Part shown: positions 1 through 9,824 of the stretch, one piece after another
Numbering within the stretch: position 1 is the first letter of the stretch
Layout: every line of letters begins with the position of its first letter
Assembly (NCBI GenBank): GCA_021495925.1
Contig: JAKEKT010000169.1
Coordinates: 1 to 35,402 of the forward strand
Source of the DNA: Diplodia intermedia
Taxonomy: Eukaryota; Ascomycota; Dothideomycetes; Botryosphaeriales; Botryosphaeriaceae
Reading direction: 5' to 3'
Length of the DNA stretch: 35,402 nt
Translations under genes and position numbers: made by a program
The notes under the pieces: generated by a model
Databases searched by the model: none
What the model was told of the DNA's origin: nothing
The model's input: only the letters and a program-made list of their open reading frames with translations

Positions 1-114
1 TAACCCTAACCCTAACCCTAACCCTAACCCTAACCCTAACCCTAACCCTAACCCTAACCCTAACCCTAACCCTAACCCTAACCCTAACCCTAACCCTAAC
101 CCTAACCCTAACCC
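1..114. repeat. Telomeric repeat array, 19 exact TAACCC units
   Basis: Nineteen uninterrupted copies of the hexamer TAACCC start at base 1. The G-rich strand (TTAGGG) therefore runs outward, as expected for the left end of a chromosome. The array stops abruptly at base 114 and is followed by TACGTA and AT-rich DNA with no degenerate telomeric variants at the junction. TTAGGG is the standard telomere of most filamentous ascomycetes. The array is about as long as reported for many such fungi, although an assembly may have trimmed it. Confidence 0.98.
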
Positions 115-334
115 TACGTAGGTTAAAGAAAAATAAAAAAATCTAGAATAAAATAAAGCGTTAAAATATAATATTTATTATCTTTTATTATTTTATTCGC
201 GTGAATATAAATAAGAAGAACGTTATTCTAAAGTTAGTTACTAGCTTAGTAATTAGAAAATTCGTTCTAATTATTATTAAATCGCTAAAAGATATTTAGC
301 TAGAATAGCGTACGTAGCTAAAAGTAGAAATACT

Positions 335-381
335 AAGAGAAGTTAAAAGTTTAAATAGTAGTTTAAACTACTACTTCTCTT
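335..381. repeat. Two-step inverted repeat (hairpin-forming)
   Basis: The left arm has AAGAGAAGT (335-343) and AGTTTAAA (348-355). The right arm has TTTAAACT (362-369) and ACTTCTCTT (373-381). Both arm pairs are perfectly complementary (9 and 8 bp), separated by a 4/3-base internal mismatch and a 6-base TAGTAG loop. It lies about 220 bp inside the telomere. It may be the end of a decayed element or a chance palindrome favoured by the low-complexity composition. Confidence 0.55.
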
Positions 382-3300
382 TTAAGAATAAAACTTTTAA
401 ATAAAATAAATTTTTAGCTATTAATTACTTTAAGTAGAATCTCTTAAACTCTAAAATAAACGAACTCTATAATTTATTACTTAAAATACTTAAATAGCTA
501 CTTAATAATAAGTCGCGATATATATTAGCGCGTTAATAATTCTAGCGTAGATCTTAATAGTTTTTAATAAACGATAAAATATAAAAAAAGAAGATAAAAT
601 ATCTATTTAATATCTTAATAATATTTAAATAGAAAAGTACGTTATTTTATTAACTAACTACTAAGCTTTAAGCTATATTATAAGATAAACTTTCTACTAT
701 ATCTATTAAGAAATTCGATAAACGGCTTATTATAAAGATCTTTATTTATCTTTTTATAATTTCTTAGTTTACGTTCGATTCGTTACTATTAAGATAATAA
801 AAAATATAATCGCTATATACTATTAGTTTTATTACTATTATCTTATCTAAGTCTCTACTATAAGATATTATTTAGAACCTTTAGTATATTAATAAGTCTA
901 GTTATAAGTAGATCTTTTAACTTTAAAGTAAATTCTTTATTAATAAAACGTAAATAAGAGTTACTTTAATATCTAATATAAAGTAAACGCTCTAAACTAC
1001 TTTTAAGAATAATAATTTTAATACTTAGTATAAATAGAGAAAATCGAATTAGCGTTAGTAGAAGAACTATTAACGTAAGTTAATTATTTATTAATAAAAG
1101 AATTTTTATTTAAATTCTATTTTTAATTAAGTTATTATAGAATTTCTTTATAAGATTAAAATATCTCTTTCTTAATCTTTATTATAATTATTTACTACTC
1201 TTTTTTATTACTCTCTATATCTCTCTACTAATTATATTAATCTTAGTTAATAAATTTTTTATAATATATATAAATTAATCTTATTATCTTTTTAGTCTTT
1301 TTTATAATATATCTTACTTTCTTTTATCTTATCTATAAGTTTTATAGTACTCTATCTATATAATATATAAGTTTCTTATTCTAATTTTAGCTTCTTCTAT
1401 TAAAAATATAAGTAAAGAATCTAAGCACGCTTTATACTTAACTTATACTATAATATAAATCGCTTTTAAAATAAGACTAAAGTAAGACTAGATAAGACTA
1501 AGACTAGAATAGTATAGCTTAAAAAAAAAGTTAACCTTAATTAATAATATTTATAATTAATATAAAGCTATTACTAATAAATCTCTATAGATAAAAGAAG
1601 AATTAAAGGCCTTATATAATTAGATAAAGAGGTCTAATACTCTTTAGCTTTTAATAATAATATTAGCGTCTAATAAGAAGTTTTTAAAAGGCTCTAAGTA
1701 TATTTTTATATTATAAAATACGTTAAAGAACTAGCTAATAATATAGTCTTCTTATAAGTAAAGACGTACTAGCGAGTTAGCTACTTTTAATTTCTTTTAT
1801 TCTATATTAGACTCTTCTAAGTCGCTAAGTCTATTATTATCGTCTATATTAGATCTACTTAAGCCGTCGCGCTTATTATTTATACTAGATCTTTTAGAAT
1901 CTCTTTATTAATTATTAGAATTAGATTCTTTTAAATAGCGATAATTATTTATATTAAGTCTCTTAGAACCTCTTCGTTAATTATCGAAATTAGATTCTTT
2001 TAAATAGTAATAAATATCTCTAACGTTTAATAATATATCTAGCGTTAAGCGTAATTCTAATAAGACCTTTATAATAATATTAATAAGTAACTAGAGTAAG
2101 CTAAATAGTAATAAGATATATTAGTTTATTAACTTTAATATTAATTCGAAACTCTTTTATTAAAATACTTCTTACTTCTCTAAGAATATAAAAAGTTCTT
2201 TAAACTAATAAGAGTATAAAATTCTCTTTATTTTCTTCTTTATTTTTAAGCGAGAAATAATAGTCTTAGAGATTAGCTATTTATAAAGTTATATCTATAA
2301 TATTAACTATAGTTAATATCTACTACGCTATTAAACTTCTTTAAAAAGTAATATAGTTTATATAATAGATTAAAACTAAATAAAAGATATTAACTATAAT
2401 TAATATAATACTACTAGAAAGTATAAAAAGTCTAGCGTTTATCTAATCTAATATAATTTTAAATTCGTTCGTCGTTATCTTCTAGCGGTCTATCGCCGCT
2501 TATAATTATTCTTTATATCTACTTATAGATATATATAATATATCGATTCTATTCTATATTTAAGTTATTAATATTATACTAAACTTCTAGTAGTATTATC
2601 TAGACTTTTATAAAGACTATAAGTTATTATTAATAGCTAAGTAGAATATTTCTTTATTACTTTAAAGTCGCGTCTAGTATTAAATTATAGTTATAAATAA
2701 GTAGATACTTATCTCTATCTTTACTACTTATAATAACTATAACTTTCTAGTAGTACTATATCTAGTTCTACTAGTTAGTAGCTATCGTGCTTTTTACTAT
2801 TATTATAAATAGTTTAAGCTATATTTATTTACTATACTTCTTTTCTTTTTAGAACTTAATAAATATACTTATCTTATTTACGTTAAGTAGATAGAAGGTC
2901 TAGTTTATATAGTCTATTTTAGTATAAAATATAACTAGTCTTCTATAGATAAATAGACTATCTAGATAGCCTTTAAATTATTCTAGAAATACGTAGAATT
3001 CTAGAGTAAAGGCTTTTAAATTATTAGATTCTAAAATAAAATAGAGAAATATATCTTTATTATAAGTTATTTATAGACTTTACGTTTAATCTTCTTATAA
3101 TAAAATATAATTCTCTAAGTCTTTAGATAGTATTTTAAAGAATAGAAAACTAATTAAAGTTCTAGAGTAATAAAGTAGATAAAGATTTTATATATTTTTT
3201 ATATATATAGATTAATAGTAAATATTAACTATAATTAATATAATAATACTACTAAGAGAAATCGAATTTATATATATATCTTATAATTACGTATTCGTAT

Positions 3301-3644
3301 TTCGCTTAGATACGTGTTTAAAAAAAAAAGAAATTATAATTTAAAAAAAATATTATATAACTTAAATTATACTTATTATAATTTTATAATAACTATAACG
3401 AGTAGGTCTAAAGTAAACTATAAATAGAGCGTAGCGTAGTATAAAAGTATAGCGATAGTCTTATACTTACGCTATATTATATCTAACGCTTTTTTAATTA
3501 CTTGGTCTATTTAATAAAAGAAAAACTAGCGAACTATATAGATATAGTAACTAAAAGACTACTTTAAACCCTATAACTAGTATCTTATAATTTATAATTA
3601 ATAAAGTACGCTATATATTATACGGCCTTAACTAGAATAAGACG

Positions 3645-4079
3645 TAATCTTTATATAGACGTTAAAAATATACTAGTTCTAGTTCTTAATAACGTTAAAC
3701 GTTATATAGCGCTATTTTAATAAGAGTATTAATAGCTCTAGAGATAAAGCCGCTAAGCTTAGTATTAATCTTTATATAGACGTTAAAAATATACTAGTTC
3801 TAGTTTTTAATAACGTTAAACGTTATATAGCGCTATCTTTATAAGAGTATTAATAGCTTTAAAGATAAAGTTACTAAGCTTAGCATTAATCTTTATATAG
3901 ATATTAAAGATATACTAGTTCTAGTTCTTAATAACGTTAAACGTTATATAGTACTATTTTAATAAGAGTATTAATAGCTCTAAAGATAAAGCCGCTAAGC
4001 TTAGCGTTAATCTTTATATAAATATTAAAGATATACTAGTTCTAGTTCTTAATAATATTAAACGTTATATAGTACTATT
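3645..4079. repeat. 121-bp tandem repeat, about 3.6 copies
   Basis: Units begin with TAATCTTTATATA at 3645, 3766, 3887 and 4008, giving an exact period of 121 bp with no length change. Each unit contains TACTAGTTCTAGTT, AATAACGTTAAACGTTATATAG and TAAGAGTATTAATAGC blocks. The fourth unit is cut short after the ACGTTATATAG block. Differences between units are mostly C/T and G/A (for example GACGTTAAAAA versus ATATTAAAGA), as expected if an originally near-identical array was mutated by RIP. There are no open frames. Confidence 0.9.
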
Positions 4080-4204
4080 AGTTTAAGACCTTTTAAGAGA
4101 AAAGTTAATTATATAATTTATAAATAATAGAGCTTAGATAGTTAGTTAATAGAGTTAATATATCTACTAAGACTAATTATATAATTAGTAGTATATTATA
4201 TATT

Positions 4205-4875
4205 TATATAGAGACTAGTATTATGCTTTTTATATAAGAGCTCGTATTACGCTTTTTACGTAGAAGCTAGCGTTATACTTTTCGCGTAAGAACTAGTATT
4301 ACGCTTTTCTAAATAGACTTTTAATACGCTATATATCGCGTAAAGAGCTAGCGTTACGCTTTTTTAAATAGACTTTTAGTATATCGCGTATTATATAAAG
4401 AGCTAGCGTTATACTTTTTTAGATAAACTTTTAATATACCGCGTATTACGTAAAGAGCTAGTATTACGCTTTTCTAGATAGACTTTTAATATACTATATA
4501 TCGCGTAAAGAGCTAGCGTTACGCTTTTTTAAATAGACTTTTAATATACTACGTATTACGTAAAGAACTAGCGTTACGCTTTTTATATAAAAAACTAGCG
4601 TTATACTTTTCTAAATAGACTTTTAATACGTCGTATATCGCGTAAAGAGCTAGTATTATGCTTTTTTAAATAGACTTTTAGTATATTATATATCGCGTAA
4701 AGAACTAGCGTTACGCTTTTCGCGTAAGAACTAGTATTATACTTTTCTAAATAGACTTTTAATATACTACGTATTATATAAAGAACTAGCGTTACGCTTT
4801 TTATATAAAAACTAGCGTTACGCTTTTCGCGTAAAGAATTAGTATTATACTTTTTATATAAAGAACTAGCTTATA
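4205..4875. repeat. Interlocked minisatellite with 30- and 60-bp units
   Basis: The block GAGCTAGYRTTAYRCTTTT recurs more than a dozen times across 670 bp. Long units continue with CTAAATAGACTTTTAATAY and RCGTATTACGTAAA before the next block, giving a period near 60 bp. Short units go directly from CTTTTT to ATATAAA or CGCGTAA, giving a period near 30 bp. Short and long units alternate irregularly. CpG-containing and TpA-containing versions of the same position coexist (GCGTTACGC versus GTATTATGC), consistent with RIP acting on an existing array. No protein is readable. Confidence 0.85.
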
Positions 4876-6787
4876 CGTCTTTATACTTACTTTTATTACT
4901 TAAGTATTACGCTTATATTAACTATAGTTAATATTCTAGTAGAGTATCTATTTATAAAGAATCGCGAAAATTTAATATTTAAAAATTTTAGTATTCTAAA
5001 ATTTTAATATTTTAAAATTTTTACTAAGTTCTATAGTTTTAACTCTTATAGCCCTTTAAGTTTAAATAATCTAAACTTATAATAAGCTATCGTCTAAATT
5101 TTTTTAGCTACGATTAACGTTATTTTTATAGCTTTTTATTTCGCTATACGTATATTAATAAGAGGGTTTACTTTAATCTATTTTAGCCTATTAATAAAGT
5201 AGCTAAGCGGGCTATTTTTAATAAGAAGATTAACTTAGATAATATTATATAAGTTAACTATTAAATAGTAAAGAAGAACTTTATTAAGACGATAACTATT
5301 CTATATATTACTTTATATAAACTAGATATCTTATTTTTAAATAGAGTCTAAGTCGATTTAATATAGAATACTATACTAGCCGAAGCTAATAATAGTAGTA
5401 TAAAAGAGAAGTAGAAGAAATAGTTACTTTTCTTTTTATTTTCTTTAGTTATTACTATTCTTTTCTACTTTTTTCTATTTATATATATTAAATCTATTTC
5501 GCCGCGTATCTCTATTAGTATTATAGTCTAGAGTTTCTTAAATAGAAGGCCTTGCGAAGTAGTTTATAAGAATAAAAGATTAAAGAAGACTAAAATTAGT
5601 AGAAAAAGCTAGAGCGAAATCTTATAATTATCTATATAGAAAGATTAAGATAGCTAATAAATAGTAGCTTTAGCTACTAAAAGATATAAATATCTATAAA
5701 GAGAGAGACTAAAAAAGTAACTATATTTTTAAATATTTTAGTTCTAGCGAGCTAGAAAACTTCTATCTATATATAAATCTTAAACCTCGCTAAAGATACG
5801 AAGAAGAAAGAAAAGAAGTAATAAAAAAAAGATAAAGAAACTATAGAGCTTAATAAATAAATAAATAGAGCTTTAATCTAGTCGATAAAGATAATAGAAA
5901 GAGAAGAGAGACTAATAATTAAACTAAAAGAGTATTAATCTTTCTTAGTAATAATCTATTTAAAGGCCTCTAATCTTACTCTAGCTAATAATTAAGTCTC
6001 TAGACTCTAATCTCGCTCTAGTAGAAGATAAAGACTCGATTTTAATCTTATATTTTACTCTCTCTATAAGAAGCGCTAGTAAGTAAAAAAATAAAGATTA
6101 AATAAAAGATATTAAGAAGATAGCTAATTAGAGAATATTAATTCTATAAAAGATCTCTTTCTAGAAGACTATTACTCTTTATCTAGAGTTTTAAATAAGA
6201 GAAGTTATAAACTATAACTAAAAAAGCGAATATAAATTTTTTAAAAAGATCTTCTCTTCTTTAGCTATTACTTTTCTTCTAAGTTAAGATCTTTCTTATT
6301 TACTAATTTATAACTCTAGCTCTATAGCTAAAGAATCTAATCTAATACTATTCTTTAAGAAGAGTCTTTAATACTATTAGCCGACTACTAGCGCGCGTAT
6401 TAAATTCTTAGATATAGCTAAGAGTATAGTAAATATAAAAACGTCTAACTCTAATCTACTAGTAATAAATAAATACTAGTATTAATAGTAAGCGAATACT
6501 ATAGCTAGTACTAGTAATAAGTATTTACTAGTAGTAGTAAGCTTCGCCTACGCTTCGCTTTACTAAAAGAAATTTATATAGATAATATTAGATTTATTAG
6601 TTTTAGTTTATACGACTATTAAGATAATTAACCTACTATTCTACTTTTTAAAGTAGATTAAGTGGCGTAATTCTAGTAGCTACTTTAATAATAGTCTTTT
6701 ATACTATATTACGTTCTTCGCTTATACTTTATCTATACTTAATAATCTTTATTACTATTCTATACCGATCGAGTAATAGAGTAGCTA

Positions 6788-8254
6788 AAGAATATTCTAC
6801 TTCTTATCGCGAATAACCTTAGTAGAGAGTAAATAGACTACTACGGCTATAAGACTATTAGAACGCCTTATCTAGACGTACTCTCTACTTTCGAAACTCG
6901 ATTTAATCTGGCCTTTACTAGCACGGCCTCGTGTAGCGGCAGCCGGACCGTCATCTATACTGGCTTGCACACGCACGAGACGGGGAGCTACGGCCTTAAC
7001 CTTAAGCGCAACGGCTTCCAGACATTTGCAAATGTCGAGACGGCGCTAGAGGCCTTTAACCGCATTGGATACAAGACCGGAATACTGGGCAAAATCCACG
7101 TCAGCCCAGATGACAAGTACCCGTGGCAGGTCCGGGAGGAGAGTGATTCGCGGAATGTGGCGTATATAGCAGACAGAGCCTCTGCTTTCTTCGGCGAGGC
7201 GCAGGATGAGAGTAAGCCTTTCTTCCTTACTGTCGGCTTCGTCGATCCGCACCGGCAAATACCACATCGTGGAGGCTTTGGCAACGTGGAGGGAAACCAC
7301 GATCCGAGATTGAAGGATCAAGTTTGCAAACCCGAAGACGTGGAGGTACCGCCCTTTCTCAGCGATATCCCAGAGGTCCGCCAGGAGCTCGCAGAGTACT
7401 ATCGCGCCATCATGCGCATGGACCAGGGCGTTGGTCTCATCCTCGGTGCGCTGGATGCTGCAGGCCAAAAGGATAACACACTGGTCCTGTTCCTCAGCGA
7501 CAACGGTCCGCCATTCATCAACTCGAAGACGACCCTCTTCGAAGCAGGTGTGCGCCTTCCCTTCCTCCTCCGGGCTCCCGGGATCAGCGCACCTGGGAGT
7601 GTCAACCCCAACCTGGTCTCCTACGTCGACGTCCTCCCAACGTTCCTCGATTGGGCCGGACAGGGTGGTACCAACGCGCCCCAGGGAAAGGTTCAGCGTC
7701 GCGGGAGGTCCATCCTTGGCGTACTTGCCAGAGACAATCCGGACGAGGCATGGAGTCACGTCTTCGGCTCCCACACCTTCCACGAGATCACGAACTACTG
7801 GCCCACGAGGTTCATGCGGAACCGACGATTCAAGTATCACAGGAACGTCTGCTGGAAGCTCGACTTCCCCATGGCAATGGACCTGTACGCATCGCTCTCG
7901 TTCGAAGGCATGCGGAACGCATCGCCTCCCATGATTGGCAAGCGTAAGTTCAAGGACTATATCCAGCGCCCGGCCGAGGAACTCTACGATCTGGAGCAGG
8001 ATCCTCTGGAATTGGACAATTTGTCGGGCAGATCGGAGTTTCGGGACATCCTGAAGGAGATGCGGAACGCTCTCGAAGAGTGGCAAATGGCGACAAAGGA
8101 CCTCTGGCTGTGGAGGGATGGAACAGCTGTCGTCCGCTACACGGGCTCTCACTACAACTACTCGCGTGAAGGTCTTCGGATTCCGGACAGATTCGACTTG
8201 GATGCTGAGAATCCGGGTACGCAGAATGTGGGTTTTTTCCCTTTGAAGGAATAA
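6788..8254 (+). pseudogene. Sulfatase (N-sulfoglucosamine sulfohydrolase-like), 5' end destroyed by RIP
   Basis: This is a family S1 sulfatase, which would hydrolyse a sulfate ester or sulfamate using a formylglycine made from a conserved Cys. One frame reads from KNILLLIANNL (6788-6820), through a TAA stop at 6830-6832, then IRTPYLD (from about 6857), ASCSGSR with the presumed catalytic Cys at 6932, and TGLHTHETGSYGL. An open frame continues to 8254. Downstream motifs are GKIHVSPDD, VDPHR, SDNG (Ser at 7496), a KTTLFEAGVRLP block, and ELYDLEQDPLELDNL. The usual metal-binding Asp pair of ADDL reads Asn-Asn. No ATG lies between the stop and the catalytic region, and the TTG at 6965 falls after the active-site Cys, so no functional start is visible. 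The bases before about 6905 have RIP composition; the rest looks normal. A gene killed at its 5' end fits best. Confidence 0.88.
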
Positions 8255-8491
8255 GGATTATATTTCTGTCTATTCTGCTCCACGCTACATTTTGCAACAA
8301 CTAAGAGTGAATTCAATATCGTTGCATCATTTGCGTGCCGCTTCGATGTTCGGATCTAAGTAAGACCACATTGACTTTGATAAAGCTGTTATTGCTGCCA
8401 ACCATAAAGCCTAGGTGAACTTCAAGTAGCAGATCCGGAGACGTATTTCCGTGAGATTCAGCCAAACCAACTTATGGACAGAGCATGCTAC

Positions 8492-9520
8492 CTACCGCCT
8501 TCTGACCTCGACCAGTGGTGCCGGATCAACCATGATCTCGAAGCCGAACTCCACAAATTTCGGCGTGTAGCCGTCAGCCAGGCGCACATCGTAGTCGAGT
8601 AGAAGGCTGGCCAGGGCGACCTTGACCTCGTGAACGAAGAAGCGGCTGGGGCAAATGGACTTATCCAGGTCGAAGGTGAACTGGTCGGGGCTGCTCGACA
8701 CCGTGGCCGTCGCGGGCGCGCCCTGCTGCTTCAGCCGCAGAAAGCGGAAACCATCGAAGCGGCCCGCATCCTCGCCGTACACAGCCGGGTCCCACATGCG
8801 CGAACTGTAGACAGACATGTTTGTGCCGCGCGGGACCTTGGTGCCGTCCGGGAGAGTGATGTCCCTGAGAGACCGGCGCTCAAGATTGGCTGCGGATAAA
8901 ACCATCAATCAGTGCGCGAAAGTGAAGACAAGAGAAGGAGGTACTGACCCAGCATGCTCGGCCTCAGTCTGAGCGTCTCCTTGACTTAGCTGCCCATCAG
9001 CTGCATCTTGTACAGCCCCGCTGTCGTCCACCCGCTCTCCTTCACAGCAACCTCAATATCCTCACGCAGCGGGTCAACCAGCTCGGGCTGTCCGCAGATA
9101 TCCAACATGGCCTGCTTGTGTAGCTGGGTGGTGTTGTGCAGCCCGGCCATGGCGAAGCCGAGCTGCGTGGCGATGGCATCGTACGGCTTGAATTTGGCGC
9201 GCTCCTCCAGCCAGGACAGCGTGTCCTCGTGCTTCTCCGGCTCACGTCCTTCTGCCGGCTCCTTCTGCTTCTCAGCGGCGCGTTTGTCCAGCACGCACTT
9301 GCTCGCGGCACTTGCTGCTTTCCGGCAGGAACCAGTTTGCAACACTCCGGATAAAGGGTGGGTACCGGTGCAAGGACCGGGTCGCGGGGAACATGTTGGT
9401 GGCATAGGTGGTGGTGATGTCCTGCCACTCTGGATCGGCGCACAGCTCAGGTCCGACGAAGACGGCGGCGGACATGTGGCTGACGAAGTCTAGAGAGTTG
9501 GTATGCCAGTCTATGCTGCG
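8492..9520 (-). pseudogene. Cytochrome P450 remnant (CYP68 / ent-kaurene oxidase-like), truncated
   Basis: Recognisable in pieces from high to low coordinate: DWHTNSLDFVSHMSAAVFVGPELC (about 9510 down to 9435); a helix-I-region block ATQLGFAMAGLHNTTQL; the ExxR block VKETLRLRPSML; an intron at about 8948-8890; then PDGTKVPRGTNM, FDGFRFLRL, the heme Cys and YDVRLADGYTPKFVEF to a TAG at 8492. There are three defects. A stop (TAA, 8986-8988) lies directly before VKETLR. A frameshift with probable small deletion lies near 9295-9305, between CREQV and VLDKRAAEK. The N-terminal third of a normal roughly 500-residue P450 is missing. The heme loop reads FDLDKSICPSRFF, so conserved glycines are Asp, Asp and Ser. 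Kinship to CYP68 is a judgement by eye. Confidence 0.85.
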
Positions 9521-9824
9521 TCATTGTAAAGTAAATGGAGAGCAGTTAACTTCGAAAGCGGAGAATGCGGGAAGGTTGCATACCTTGCTCGTATTTTCAG
9601 ATTTGTTGAAGGCCATTTTTCATCTGATCTCTGAATAGACTGTATTCTGGTGCGGAGTCAGTGTGAGGTAACCTGGGTTAGATGAAACATTTCCTACGCC
9701 AGTTCTGGTTCAGTTTGAAAAGTAAGGCGGTATCTTCTTTTAATCTGTGGACTACGAGAGAATGCAGAGAACCGGATTTTGTCCTTTTGTTCAACGGCAG
9801 GTGTATCAGCCACATGCAATTCCA
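9521..9824. other. Intergenic, 3' side of dehydrogenase and lost 5' end of P450
   Basis: About 300 bases between the last readable P450 exon and the stop codon of the dehydrogenase. The P450 N-terminal exons should lie here, but I cannot read them and the space is too small for all of them. An acceptor-like GACGCAG precedes the DWHTN exon on the minus strand. No other gene is seen. Confidence 0.6.

Larger units (their letters stand above)
2301..4933. repeat. Dispersed palindromic motif TATTAACTATARTTAATA, four copies
   Basis: The same 18-base palindrome-like word occurs at 2301-2318, 2388-2405, 3223-3240 and 4916-4933. The copies at 2301 and 4916 have TATAG at the centre and those at 2388 and 3223 have TATAA. 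At three sites the flank is also shared: ACTACTA follows the copies at 2388 and 3223, and CTAGTAG follows the copy at 4916. Conservation of the flank argues against chance in AT-rich DNA. The copies may be terminal inverted repeats or a binding-site relic of one decayed repeat family. Confidence 0.5.
115..6784. repeat. RIP-degraded AT-rich subtelomeric tract
   Basis: About 6.7 kb of AT-rich DNA in which CpA and TpG are nearly absent: reading through it I met only scattered cases, for example near 192, 1426, 2789, 3315, 4223 and 6662. TpA is extremely common and CpG is still frequent (many TCGCG, ACGCG, TAGCG). That is the footprint of repeat-induced point mutation, which changes C to T in CpA on either strand. 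It is not CpG deamination, which would remove CpG instead. Frequent TAA and TAG leave no reading frame of 60 codons on either strand. The original content was presumably repeats or transposons, but I could not recognise a family. No telomere-linked helicase motif is readable. Confidence 0.9.

Noticed and set aside
115..6784. tRNA, rRNA, CRISPR or intact transposase
   Set aside because: No cloverleaf or spacer-repeat pattern; TTCGATT-like words are isolated; repeats are contiguous tandem arrays without spacers; no protein readable.
6965..6967. TTG as a start codon for the sulfatase
   Set aside because: The family sequence clearly continues upstream (CSGSRTVIYTG, IRTPYLD); starting here would omit the catalytic Cys.
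7046..8152. Open frame of 368 codons antisense to the sulfatase
   Set aside because: Mirrors codon structure of the sense gene, no recognisable domain; the sense frame carries all family motifs.
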